A stretch of 64,000 nt of DNA, taken from assembly GCA_021186555.1 (NCBI GenBank), contig JAJKFL010000014.1, positions 33,972,033 to 34,036,032 on the forward strand, written 5' to 3'. Both the position numbers and the translations under genes were made by a program. This document shows positions 58,601 through 63,909 of this stretch, one piece after another; the first letter of the stretch is position 1, and each line of letters opens with the position of its first letter. The notes under the pieces were generated by a model, which saw nothing but the letters and a program-made list of their open reading frames with translations, made no database searches and was not told the DNA's origin. Source of the stretch: Reticulitermes speratus. Lineage: Eukaryota > Arthropoda > Insecta > Blattodea > Rhinotermitidae.

Positions 58601-60265
58601 AAATGCATTTCTCAGTACTTCAGTGATGCAACAGCATCCCTCAACTCAGGTACACTGTTGAACAGTGTCTGTTTTTAGTGCAGCTGTATTTCAAATATGA
58701 GTCTGCTGGAAAATGTCGTGGAAAATTTGTCAGCTCCAGAGATTAGTGTTTCGAAACGTCTGCATGAAGTTCCACAAAATTGTTGCAACTGTGACCATGT
58801 AAGACAACGGTAGTTCATGCTTTGAAGGAATGTCATCTGGGTGCAAGAATACATTTTTGTAATTGGTTTCTTCAGTCTGTACACAATGGAGAAGTTGATC
58901 CACAGTTAGCTTTTTCTCTGATGAGGCCTGGTTTTCGTTATGTGGAGAGGTGAACTCTCAGCACAACCGGTATTGGAGTACAGAAAATCAAGAATTTATT
59001 CACGAACTCCAGCTTCATGATGACAGAATTGATGTTTGGTGTGCAATGAGTGCACGCTGTGAGATTTCAACAATTTCTGGGCAAGACCTCCAGTGAGTAA
59101 ATAACGTGCATTGCCTGTGTACTGATTGCATTCGGTCAGGGCAGCAACATTTTCAGCATCTGCTGTAGGACTGGTGAGTTTTTATTAGACTTTCTAAAGG
59201 TTATTGTCACAGTGAATCTTTTGCTCGCTTCCTTCACTGACTGTTAAACCTCCTGAGACTTGGCGTATGATATAATGCTAGCCAAGCGTCAGGCAGGCGC
59301 GTATTGTTTAAGCAGGAAAGAAATGATCCTATAGTACTTGCATGAAGGAAGTAAACATGCCTTTTGGCTTTGTGCAGTGTTGATGCTTTCAAGACTGTGG
59401 TGCTGCCACTGCTGATTAATCACATGTTATTTACTATATAGAGGTTATGTTTGGCTTTGCTCACGTATATCATGATATATTTATTTTTGTGCAGAATTTC
59501 AAAAATCATATTGAATTCTCCCCGCTCATGTTTTTGCATTACAGTGCTATTTTTTATGCAGATGTATTTTCTATTTTTTTGTGTGTGAATTTCCTATGTA
59601 TGTGTGTTTGTGATATATGTGTAACATGTTTATTTTACTTCTTATAAAACTTACGTGTTCTGTGTACCAAGTTCTGAGTTTACCATTTGTCCATTATATA
59701 CCTTTCCACAGTTATGACGTGTTTAGTCGATATGTACCACTGTTATCAAATTTATTGTTTTTTGTTGTGTAGTTATTCTAAGTTTTGTGTTGAATATTTT
59801 GTTATCTTCCTAGTATATGGGCCTTGTATGAGAATAGTATCCAAATTTTTTCATGGTTTTGGTTTCATTTCTGGTGTTTGCATGTATGGAAGGTGTTCTT
59901 TTTATAGTTTGCTTTTATTTTCCATTTTGAATAATAAATCTTTCAGTAATCTGTTATTTATTTGTATTGTTATATTCCTGTAAATTTTAAGTAGATAAAG
60001 CTTGGTGCCCAGTGTAAAATGAATTATTTCAAAGTACTTTCAATTTTTGTTTTGCTCACTGCCAAGGCTGTTTAATGTTAATGCTGCTACATTTTCATTG
60101 GATGGCATGATTAGAATGATAGTGTAGTGAACTGAATTTTAAAAATTATTACTCAGAAGCACAAATTGCTGACCATTCTCACAAATATAAAATTTATGTC
60201 CTTTCTTTGCTTTATTACAGAAAAATCACCCAGAAATCCGTCACTGTGACTTAGAAATCTTATAA
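16679..60265 (+). CDS. SLC30A9: SLC30A9 (ZnT9) mitochondrial zinc transporter, 12-exon model
   Basis: SLC30A9 is a cation diffusion facilitator protein that exports zinc from the mitochondrial matrix. Exons: 16679-16697 (tentative), 27262-27639, 28855-29053, 29511-29593, 41830-41953, 45671-45809, 47415-47570, 47666-47777, 50366-50576, 52511-52703, 53767-53880 and 60221-60265. All introns are GT/AG with compatible phases. The sum is 1773 nt (590 residues plus stop), close to the roughly 570 residues of the human protein as I remember it. Family landmarks are the [19 protein letters not shown] segment (XPA-C-like region of ZnT9/HUEL), the CDF membrane region with [46 protein letters not shown], the cytoplasmic domain and the C-terminal [12 protein letters not shown]. 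Introns reach about 12 kb and are filled with transposons. All exons from 2 onward are open, so the gene looks functional. Confidence 0.93.
16698..18779. other. start of SLC30A9 intron 1, nothing recognised
   Basis: AT-rich sequence with only short open frames. A frame at 18134-18379 has no familiar domain and no coding-like context. Confidence 0.35.
18780..18832. repeat. ATGT/AT microsatellite
   Basis: A run of ATGT units is followed by AT units and CATG-rich sequence in SLC30A9 intron 1. Confidence 0.85.
19200..19712 (+). mobile_element. relic of RTE-like LINE 3' end, plus orientation
   Basis: The frame reads [17 protein letters not shown], then [10 protein letters not shown] and [13 protein letters not shown], parallel to [18 protein letters not shown] and [15 protein letters not shown] in the neighbouring copy on the other strand. 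It ends CATTTGTTAGTTA, the same tail type. The two copies converge tail to tail across about 130 bases. Confidence 0.75.
19840..22530 (-). mobile_element. 5'-truncated RTE-like LINE (endonuclease, RT, C-terminal region)
   Basis: Minus-strand order: a partial EEP endonuclease (22530-22150; [34 protein letters not shown]), a linker (21964-21344), reverse transcriptase (21283-19923; [25 protein letters not shown]), then [19 protein letters not shown] and [16 protein letters not shown] near the C-terminus. Frames break at several points. The YADD box reads VYAEDVNI and the endonuclease GDFNAK reads RDFNAK, so the copy is dead. The 3' end has CTAA units (TTAG on the element strand). The RTE/BovB-like label rests on the endonuclease and tail and is inference. 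Confidence 0.85.
22531..23283. other. SLC30A9 intron 1 spacer
   Basis: No element boundary, exon or repeat unit was recognised between the LINE and the microsatellite tract. Confidence 0.35.
23284..23405. repeat. CATA-rich microsatellite
   Basis: Imperfect CATA, TACATA and CATG units continue to the ACATACGTGCACTAC boundary. The apparent ORFs across it are low-complexity artefacts. Confidence 0.85.
23410..23625 (-). repeat. possible SINE-like fragment between microsatellites
   Basis: A GC-richer 215-bp block interrupts the CATA repeats. On the minus strand it contains GGGATTGAATCCCACCGCGG, similar to a B-box/T-arm (GGTTCRAATCC). No A-box was found, so tRNA origin is uncertain. Confidence 0.35.
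23640..23790. repeat. ACATT and CATA microsatellite tract
   Basis: ACATT/ACATC units are followed by CATA and CATG units. Open frames on both strands here are compositional. Confidence 0.85.
24520..24645. mobile_element. palindromic MITE (TCTTCTGGGAYGTGA family)
   Basis: The left arm CAGTCTTCTGGGACGTGAGG faces the right arm TATCACATCCCAGAACACTG in inverse orientation. Related palindromes or half-sites occur at 30385, 40735, 43012, 44977, 48665 and 49480. Confidence 0.6.
25002..25943. mobile_element. 942-bp pogo-type DNA transposon, deletion derivative
   Basis: The left end CCGTATATTCTCGAATCTAA is the exact inverse of the right end (TTAGATTCGAGAATATACGG). TA flanks both sides (25000-25001 and 25944-25945). 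Inside the left end GTGCGGATTAGATTCGC is repeated in tandem at about 25060-25112. The element carries a short ORF that keeps transposase N- and C-terminal parts but lacks the catalytic core, so it cannot transpose on its own. The TIR and TA duplication are well preserved, suggesting recent movement. Confidence 0.88.
25245..25643 (-). CDS. 132-codon pogo-derived ORF (HTH plus acidic tail, no DDE domain)
   Basis: The ATG at 25643 starts [20 protein letters not shown]. Residues about 10-50 form a CENP-B/pogo-type helix-turn-helix ([20 protein letters not shown]). Around residue 65 the frame jumps directly to what looks like the transposase C-terminus ([17 protein letters not shown]), followed by a strongly acidic, serine-rich tail to the TAA at 25245. 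The whole DDE core, several hundred residues in full relatives, is missing, but the fusion is in frame and open. It could act as a DNA-binding repressor of its own family or be an untranslated leftover; nothing in the sequence decides this. Confidence 0.6.
   Translation of the reverse strand: MEEGHLKSKRLSYTAKFKREVIRCAEENGNRKAAAIFGVNESNIRLWRKHKAAISGCDAAPSEVARWVSAAWKAILESIIVRSFKKCCISNALDGTEDDIVWEDDVEDKDDSDWVESTDNDSVMSDDGESDE
26317..26668 (+). mobile_element. SINE-like chimera with LINE 3' tail and 13-bp target duplication
   Basis: AATATTGGTTTCT flanks both sides exactly (26304-26316 and 26669-26681). The last roughly 130 bases (GGCGGGCTCTTGTGAGTGCG, AACCTTCGGGTTCCACAAAA, CTCCATGGAGTTAG) match the 3' end of the RTE-like LINE at 19840-22530, ending in GTTA units. 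The first roughly 200 bases are unrelated to the LINE. No clear A/B boxes were seen. It looks like a non-autonomous element using the LINE machinery through a shared tail. Confidence 0.75.
27262..27639 (+). CDS. SLC30A9: SLC30A9 exon 2 (N-terminal mitochondrial region)
   Basis: The acceptor ATGTTACAG ends at 27261; the donor AAAG|GTATAA follows 27639 (phase 1). The exon encodes a basic, hydroxylated start ([17 protein letters not shown]), suited to a mitochondrial presequence, then a long charged Lys/Glu-rich linker ending NMLKEVVNK. The linker is low in complexity and would be poorly conserved. Confidence 0.85.
27640..28854. other. SLC30A9 intron 2, nothing recognised
   Basis: AT-rich intron sequence with no identifiable element. 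Only the splice sites at its ends were supported. Confidence 0.5.
28855..29053 (+). CDS. SLC30A9: SLC30A9 exon 3 (XPA-C-like segment)
   Basis: The acceptor TTCTTTTAG ends at 28854; the donor TCAAA|GTAAGG follows 29053 (phase 2). It encodes [11 protein letters not shown] and then [20 protein letters not shown] and KTKRRSPYE...[12 protein letters not shown], the diagnostic N-terminal block of ZnT9 proteins. Confidence 0.92.
29511..29593 (+). CDS. SLC30A9: SLC30A9 exon 4
   Basis: The acceptor TCTCTCAG ends at 29510; the donor CAGCAGA|GTGAGT follows 29593 (phase 1). It encodes [16 protein letters not shown] and then [10 protein letters not shown], matching the ZnT9 EVWGS block. The first lysine codon is split across intron 3. 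Confidence 0.9.
30385..30466 (+). repeat. dispersed repeat half-site
   Basis: GATGGAGACAGTAAGTTCCT, GGTACCTATCTATCAACA and CATCACATTCCAGAAGACCG align with 49480-49560 in the same order, defining a repeat unit of about 80 bases. Confidence 0.55.
31008..31270 (+). mobile_element. tRNA-derived SINE
   Basis: An A-box-like GTGCAGTTGGTTGAGAC (about 31019-31035) and a B-box GGTTCAATTCC (about 31060-31070) are spaced as in tRNA-related SINEs. The body continues with ACAGAAATGAGAACCAGGGA, CTGACAACCTTACCACCTTC and TTGTCTAGAAATTCTGGGAG, shared with the 5'-truncated copy at 42240. The head does not fold as a complete tRNA. Confidence 0.7.
31906..33305 (+). mobile_element. mariner relic
   Basis: The left end TA|CAGGGCACAGGCAGAAAGTA is mariner-like. 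Transposase pieces in order: [34 protein letters not shown] with [32 protein letters not shown], then [20 protein letters not shown] and GDCIEKC. Stops and frameshifts are frequent and the first catalytic Asp (normally in V-T-G-D-E) is lost. The right terminal repeat is missing where the adjacent LINE begins. A foreign repeat of about 170 bases sits in its 5' part. Confidence 0.85.
31960..32140. repeat. repeat inserted in the mariner 5' region
   Basis: ACAACCAACTCAATGCAC, then CCCCTACATATGTTTCAGTC and GACCATCATCAG also occur at 63910-64000 in the same order. The insertion interrupts mariner sequence upstream of the transposase. Confidence 0.55.
33689..34996. mobile_element. Tigger (pogo) DNA transposon nested in the LINE
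   Basis: Ends CAGTAAAACCTCGATGCATC and, inverted, CAGTGAAACCTTGTTGCATT are flanked by TA (33687-33688 and 34997-34998). At 1308 bp it lacks the N-terminal half of the transposase. Removing it with one TA rejoins LINE codons GAA CTA CTT AGT (E-L-L-S) in frame. Confidence 0.93.
33809..34702 (-). pseudogene. Tigger transposase, C-terminal half
   Basis: The open frame of 297 codons reads [40 protein letters not shown] (second catalytic Asp), [20 protein letters not shown] (third Asp in QPLDLG) and ends SIKDFFSKK. The DNA-binding HTH domains and the first catalytic Asp block are absent, so it is a deleted copy although this part is open. Confidence 0.85.
38290..39579 (-). pseudogene. LINE ORF1 relic
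   Basis: An ATG at 39579 or 39573 begins [17 protein letters not shown]. Stops and frameshifts follow. A longer open piece (about 38887-38570) contains [20 protein letters not shown] and [18 protein letters not shown], the type of RNA-binding ORF1 domain seen in insect LINEs. The 3' part is proline-rich. Confidence 0.7.
39985..40620 (+). mobile_element. second mariner relic
   Basis: Fragments in order: [16 protein letters not shown] near 40070 (compare the mariner F-x-W-x-x-R-F-K-x-G-R block), [20 protein letters not shown] near 40266 (second Asp region H-x-D-x-A-P), and a 3' part ending near CTGTAAGTGTAC. Many stops. It lies in SLC30A9 intron 4. Confidence 0.65.
40735..40770 (+). repeat. 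half-site of the CACATCCCAGAAGACC repeat
   Basis: TGGTACCACATCCCAGAAGA matches the conserved arm of the palindromic family listed at 24520 and 43012. Confidence 0.5.
41830..41953 (+). CDS. SLC30A9: SLC30A9 exon 5 (start of first TM helix)
   Basis: The acceptor CCAAAGCAG ends at 41829; the donor GCCAT|GTAAAG follows 41953 (phase 2). It encodes [19 protein letters not shown], then [16 protein letters not shown], the beginning of TM1. An internal AG|GTCAGG could mimic a donor, but reading through keeps the conserved GKVVLTAIA segment. The preceding intron is about 12.2 kb. Confidence 0.88.
42240..42405 (+). mobile_element. 5'-truncated copy of the tRNA-derived SINE
   Basis: GAAATGAGTACCAGGGATAT, GGGGTAAAGGCGGCCGGTGC and CTTACCACCTTCATGTGCCA align with the 3' body of the SINE at 31008-31270. 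The tail is TAGCTTTAGCTTTACTTG. Confidence 0.75.
42785..42822. repeat. CAT trinucleotide microsatellite
   Basis: Repeated CAT units (ATCATCATCATCATCATC) with one CATTGT variation. Confidence 0.9.
43012..43187. mobile_element. 176-bp palindromic MITE
   Basis: The left arm TGAGATCTGCACTCTTCTGG-GATATTAC faces the right arm GTAATATCCCAGAAGAATGC-AGATCTCA. The loop holds ACATTTCGGGACAATGTATT and GGTCCCATCTTCAAGGG, a variant of the TTTCGG/CATCTTCA motif. Confidence 0.78.
44977..45114. mobile_element. 138-bp palindromic MITE
   Basis: The left arm GGGATATGATGCTGTGTCAT and GTTCCTGGCATTTTTAA faces the right arm TTAAAATGTCAGGCACCACT and GTGACACAGCATGATATCTC in inverse orientation. The core resembles the TCTGGGATGTGAT family. 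Confidence 0.75.
45671..45809 (+). CDS. SLC30A9: SLC30A9 exon 6 (TM1-TM2, zinc site)
   Basis: The acceptor TTGCTTGCAG ends at 45670; the donor CAA|GTAAGT follows 45809 (phase 0). It encodes [20 protein letters not shown] and [20 protein letters not shown]. The H-S-L-A-D pattern is the HxxxD zinc-coordinating motif expected in TM2 of CDF transporters. Confidence 0.93.
46666..46840. mobile_element. 175-bp Tigger-type MITE with TA duplication
   Basis: The left end CAGTAGAACCCTGTTAAGAA and the inverted right end CACTAGAACCTGGATAAGAA are flanked by TA at 46664-46665 and 46841-46842. The interior has repeated GACTTATTAAGAGGGAA-like units. Inserted in SLC30A9 intron 6, with no coding capacity. Confidence 0.85.
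47415..47570 (+). CDS. SLC30A9: SLC30A9 exon 7 (HPYG motif, TM3)
   Basis: The acceptor TTTATTGCAG ends at 47414; the donor TACTGG|GTAAGT follows 47570 (phase 0). It encodes [20 protein letters not shown] and [22 protein letters not shown]...N..Y is a signature of the family between TM2 and TM3. Confidence 0.95.
47666..47777 (+). CDS. SLC30A9: SLC30A9 exon 8 (TM4)
   Basis: The acceptor TACTACAG ends at 47665; the donor TATG|GTATAT follows 47777 (phase 1, a weaker site). It encodes [20 protein letters not shown] and then [17 protein letters not shown], matching the [11 protein letters not shown] block of ZnT9. Only a 95-bp intron separates it from exon 7. Confidence 0.93.
47778..48664. other. 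first part of SLC30A9 intron 8
   Basis: Contains a short GCGCACACACATG/CATGCGTGC alternating tract near 47915-47950. No other feature was recognised. Confidence 0.4.
48665..48735. repeat. small palindromic repeat of the GGGATGTGA family
   Basis: GTTCAGTGGGATGTGACACT and CTGACATCACATCCCAGAAT face each other in inverse orientation. Confidence 0.5.
49480..49560 (+). repeat. dispersed repeat half-site
   Basis: GATGGAGGCAGCAGGTTCCT, GCTACCTATCTACCAAAC and CATCACATCTCAGAAGACCA align block by block with 30385-30466. Confidence 0.55.
50366..50576 (+). CDS. SLC30A9: SLC30A9 exon 9 (TM5-TM6)
   Basis: The acceptor GGTTTCAG ends at 50365; the donor GGCAG|GTGACA follows 50576 (phase 2). It encodes [20 protein letters not shown] and two hydrophobic segments ([32 protein letters not shown]), the last two helices of the transporter. 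Confidence 0.94.
50740..51020. repeat. dispersed repeat, copy 1
   Basis: CTGGGCTCCCACTGGACAGA and TTTTATTAAAATCTGTCAAG recur at 51320-51600 in the same order. Family unknown. It sits in SLC30A9 intron 9. Confidence 0.55.
51320..51600. repeat. dispersed repeat, copy 2
   Basis: CTTGGCTCCCACTGGACGAA and CCTTTATTAAAATCTGTTGA match copy 1. The downstream part (GTTGTGAGCTTCATAAAAAT) has a distant counterpart near 57500-57550 (TTGTGAGTTTCATGAAAATC). Confidence 0.55.
52190..52300. repeat. TG-rich and CATT microsatellite
   Basis: Interrupted TG/TGTA units are followed by TTCATTCATTCATTC. The open frames here are artefacts. Confidence 0.85.
52511..52703 (+). CDS. SLC30A9: SLC30A9 exon 10 (cytoplasmic domain)
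   Basis: The acceptor GCCATACAG ends at 52510; the donor CTGGAG|GTACAA follows 52703 (phase 0). It encodes [18 protein letters not shown], then [20 protein letters not shown], the ferredoxin-like C-terminal domain typical of CDF proteins. Confidence 0.94.
53767..53880 (+). CDS. SLC30A9: SLC30A9 exon 11
   Basis: The acceptor CTGTTGCAG ends at 53766; the donor TTACGA|GTAAGT follows 53880 (phase 0). It encodes [20 protein letters not shown] and [18 protein letters not shown], the conserved helical block near the ZnT9 C-terminus. Confidence 0.94.
54780..55508 (+). mobile_element. Tigger relic in SLC30A9 intron 11
   Basis: Pieces parallel the Tigger at 33689: GKCYASKKV near 54830, [20 protein letters not shown] near 54930 (Asp changed to Lys), and [20 protein letters not shown] with [10 protein letters not shown] near 55120-55240. 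The right end GAGGTTCCACTG is followed by TA. Broken frames and no clear left end. Confidence 0.75.
56020..57170 (-). mobile_element. decayed LINE (reverse transcriptase) of another family
   Basis: Minus-strand pieces in order: [20 protein letters not shown], a [20 protein letters not shown] segment, [20 protein letters not shown] (YADD intact), [38 protein letters not shown] and [20 protein letters not shown]. Frames break between them. Sequence differs from the two other LINE families in the window. Clade not assigned. Confidence 0.8.
58103..59334. mobile_element. 1.2-kb transposon with long inverted ends carrying transposase C-termini on both strands
   Basis: The left (about 58103-58380) and right (about 59075-59334) ends are inverted copies. 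Shared blocks are TTTCCTGCTTGAAG/TTTCCTGCTTAAAC, GGCTAGCGTTATGTCATAC, GTCTAATAAAAACTCACCAG and GCAGATGCTGAAAATGTTGC. On the minus strand the left end encodes [20 protein letters not shown] to GQQHFQHLL; on the plus strand the right end encodes [16 protein letters not shown] and a stop. The centre (58680-59060) has a plus-strand transposase relic. Superfamily probably Tc1/mariner-like, by inference. Confidence 0.78.
59335..60220. other. end of SLC30A9 intron 11
   Basis: T-rich intron sequence. Two open frames (59447-59647 and 59687-59983) encode only hydrophobic low-complexity residues and have no familiar domain. Confidence 0.4.
60221..60265 (+). CDS. SLC30A9: SLC30A9 terminal coding exon
   Basis: The acceptor TTTATTACAG ends at 60220. 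The 45-nt coding end encodes [14 protein letters not shown] and a TAA stop at 60263-60265. The HCDLEIL ending is characteristic of ZnT9 and confirms that the 6.3-kb preceding intron belongs to the same gene. No decisive polyadenylation signal was found; AATAAA-like sites occur near 60654 (inside a microsatellite) and 62305. Confidence 0.93.
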   Translation, partial: KNHPEIRHCDLEIL

Positions 60266-60639
60266 GCGTTGTTATGGCAATTGATGTAAGTATGCACTTG
60301 AAACAAGTTGTATATACTCAGCATTTTTGTAATTTGTATATATTATTTATTATTGTCAATACATTTATTTTAAAGATTTTAATGTTGTGTATGTAACTGC
60401 TTCCATTTTGCTACCAGGATTGTCAATATGTACAACCACTAAATGTTGCAGTAGTGTTTACCTTGTTGCTGTTGCTCCATTTTGTGTTTATTACATTTGT
60501 GAATGTAGTCAATCATTATGGCATATCAATTGTATTGCATTTGTGACAATATTGACAACTAAGTCTCAGATCAAAGGGTAGACAAATTTTGTCCGTACAT
60601 TGGTTACACTGGGGAACCTGAGCAATTTCAAGGCTTTAA

Positions 60640-60722
60640 TTAAAAAAAAAAAAAAATAAATAAATATATATATATATATATTACACACACAAACCTACAC
60701 GTACACAGTTATACACACACAC
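60640..60722. repeat. poly-A / AT / CA microsatellite
   Basis: An A-run, AAATAAATA, then AT dinucleotides and CACA units, about 380 bases after the SLC30A9 stop. Confidence 0.85.
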
Positions 60723-61394
60723 GATAGGAAACTAGGACCATTAGGGTATTAAAATTTAAGGTTGTGTGAACAGTTCAAATTTCAAATTGTTCTGAACATC
60801 TGTAAGTTTGGTTGAACTTTTAAACTCTGAAGACAAAGAAAGTCTGCTGTGAGTAATGAACTTTAATATCAGTATCATTTTTACTAAATTTTGTTTAAAG
60901 AATATAATTCTTGTCATGGCAGACAGTTCACAACACCAGCTTATAAGAAACCCCACTGTTTTATGACATTCCCATGTTTTATTGTATATCCATATATTGA
61001 TGAACCATTGTGTTAGGGCTTCATAAAAGAATCTAAGCACAAACATTGTAGACTTGCATTTGGAAGGTTCTCGGTTTGAATATCAGCCAGGTAATCAGCT
61101 TTATCTGAAATTATTATGGTTTTCCTCATTCTTTCCAGTGTACTGATGATGTAACTGTTCTGATGTGTCTAACATCTGCTGTCTGGAAACACATAGAGTC
61201 TGAATTACAGAGAGAATGTTTTGAACTGTCATATTTTATAAAACTGTGTGCATAAATTTTAGAACAGCATTGAGCATTGTTCTGTTAAGGGGTTAGTATC
61301 CTGGCAGTATGTTGTGCTATTGCCTTAACTATAAACAAACTTTGTTAATGTCGCAGTTTTTTTCTTCAGTTATTCTGAAGTTCCTTGCTTATCA

Positions 61395-61530
61395 TGAGAT
61401 CCAAAGGTTCATCATCAGCCACTGGGCCCTATCCTTAACCAGTTAACTCCATTCCACAATTTCACATCCTGTTTCTGTAATATCTATTTTAATATTTTCC
61501 TCCAGTCAGTTCCTGTGTCTCCAAGGTGGT
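61395..61530 (-). mobile_element. possible short relic of the RTE-like LINE
   Basis: TATTTTAATATTTTCCTCCA and GTCTCCAAGGTGG resemble CATTTTAATATTATCCTCCC and GGTCTTCCAAGTGG of the copy at 19840-22530. Too short to be certain. Confidence 0.35.
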
Positions 61531-61714
61531 CTTTTTCATTAAGGTATTCTGATAAAAAATTTTTATGAGGCACAATGTTTTTATGGCTGTACCTGTGCTG
61601 TGTATGGTCTTCTGAGCATTACAGTATTATCAGAGTGATCACAAATTTACATTTTTGGGGAACAATTTTCTGCACCCTCCTTCAGGGTTGAAGTGACCTA
61701 AAGGATATGTAGAG

Positions 61715-61879
61715 CAGGGATGCAAAAATTTTCCAGAAATCTAGAAGCCACCTCAAAATTCCAGGTGCCAGAATGGAGACATGAAGCAAGTTATAAACTG
61801 AGGATCCACGAATATTAGGCGCCACCATACAAAATGTAGTCGCCATGGCAACCTGGCACCTGGGATTTGTGCATCCCTG
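61715..61879. mobile_element. 165-bp hAT-type MITE with 8-bp target duplication
   Basis: The element starts CAGGGATGCAAAAATTTTCC and ends, inverted, CAGGGATGCACAAATCCCAG. The flanks are ATGTAGAG (61707-61714) and ATGTAGAA (61880-61887), 7 of 8 identical. No coding capacity. Confidence 0.85.
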
Positions 61880-62611
61880 ATGTAGAATACTTATATAGAA
61901 ATATGACAGCCTGTCATGGATTTTAATTTGTCAGAATAAGGGAAGAAGTGGGAAATGGCAGGTCCCCCTGATATGTTGGTGAGGTGTGCCAATTTAGTTT
62001 GGTGTGCTACACATGAAACTGTACAAGGATCAGAATACCTCTACAGTGCCACTGAACAGATGGGTGGAAGCAATAACACTTTGGATTTTTATTTGGCAAT
62101 TGTCCCGTTTGAATCTCAGCTGGAACATGGAATATTCTGACTGAGGATTTTCATAATTTTCCTCAGTCATTCCAGACAAATTCTGTGACAGTACCTCAAA
62201 CTAGGCCATGAGCACTTCCAGTCACATTGTTTCTAATTAATTCTTCACTAATCATCTTACAGTTTGACAATGTATTGTGTAAATCACTGAAAGTGTTGTT
62301 AAACAAATAAATTAATATGCAGTGGCTGTTTTCATATGTGAAGTTGAACATCGCATATTTTCACATTTTAAAGGTTTTTGCAGAAGAAATCTGATATTAA
62401 AAATGGAAGTTTTTTTTTCTGTGAATTAAAGTATGAAAAGGGGAATTGTCTTATTCAGATGTTTCAGGTATTATCTTGTGGATTCTTTTGTGACTTTTAT
62501 GCTTTGTTTACAAAATTGCTGAAGTAATACATATGCAAGAGACTCACTGTTACAGTATGCTGTAATATTTATTTGTTATATTGTAATGTTACTGAAACTT
62601 GAATTCATGTA

Positions 62612-63870
62612 ATATGAGGGTGAGTCATTTGAAAATCTAAAAAAGTAAGAAAAAATCAAGATCCTACTCTGTGCAGCTGTATGCACAGCAAGTTAACAAC
62701 ATCAATTAGAAGCTTGTACTGCATATGGTACATGTGAAAATGCAGACCTTATAGCATCAGCATAGCTTGCAAAGATGGCTGCTGTATTGGAAAAGTGCAA
62801 AAAGGAGGAACAACATTCTGTCATCTAGTCCTTTGTCAGCAAGGGTAACAAACATATCGCTGACAAATATGCTTTATGGTAATGTGTGCCTGTCTCTGCA
62901 GCTGGTATACATATTGAGTAGGAATTTTAAAAATGGGGTGTCTAGTATTGCAGATGCCACTCAGCTGGGCCAAACCCACAGTCATGATGCCACAAATTAC
63001 AGAAACTGAGTGTGTCATTAGAGAAAACCATCATGTTAAGGCGAACAAAGTGACTAACATGTTGGGCATCAGTTATTTTTCAGCTCACCATATCATTCAC
63101 ATGTTGGAAGTTCCACAGGGTCCACAAAGCGTGTGCCTAGACAAGTGAGTCATAAATTGAAGGACGGATGCTTGCCAAGAACTTTCGTTACAACACAAAA
63201 CTGAAGGTGATGGCTTCCTGAAGCACGTAGTGAGTGGAGATGAAAGCTGGATTCAGTAATTCCAGATTGAAATAAAGGGGGCAAGTCAAGAATGACAGCA
63301 TTCCAACTCACAAACACCCAAACAATTACGTGATGCTGGTGATGTTATGGGATCACCAAGGCTGACTTGTAGAGCACTAAACATCCACAGGGACCACAGT
63401 GACAAGTGCTTCTTATTGTGACTTTAATAATCTCTGTGACCAACCATCAGATCAAAACGTCGTGGACTGATCAGTACCAGTGTCTTGTTGCAGCATGACA
63501 ATGCTGGGCCACATACTGCCCATGTGTCAGCTCAGATGATCAAGCACATCCATTTCAATTGCTGCATTCTCCATACTTGCCTGACCTCACTCTTTGTGAC
63601 TACCCTATCTTTGGGCCACTCAAGGGCACTCGTCTGACCTTACTGTTTGTGGCTACCATATCTTTGGACTACTTAAGAAGACTCTTGGTACAAAGCCTCT
63701 CTTATCCGATGAAGGAGAACAAGAGGCAGTGCATGAGTAGCTACACATGCAGCCAAAGGAATTTTTTTTACTAGTAATCTAGGCATTATTGGAACACTGG
63801 AGGATGTGCATTGAACGCAATGGGGACTGTGTTGGAAAATGACGGAGCTGTTCCAAACATGTCTACAATA
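62612..63870 (+). mobile_element. third mariner relic
   Basis: The left end GAGGGTGAGTCATTTGAAAA is mariner-like. Transposase pieces: NMLGISYFSAHHIIHMLEV (HTH), HVVSGDESWIQ near 63225 (first catalytic Asp), VLLQHDNAGPHTA near 63485 (second) and LPDLTLCDYPIFGPLKG near 63575 (third Asp position kept). Stops and frameshifts make it inactive. It lies beyond the last SLC30A9 exon. Confidence 0.85.
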
Positions 63871-63909
63871 ATTTATATTAATCTCACCTTACATTTTGTT
63901 TAACAATTC

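Noticed and set aside
59447..59983. Two hydrophobic open frames that might look like membrane proteins
   Set aside because: T-rich intron sequence gives Phe/Cys/Val/Tyr; no splice context or known domain, and they lie inside SLC30A9 intron 11.
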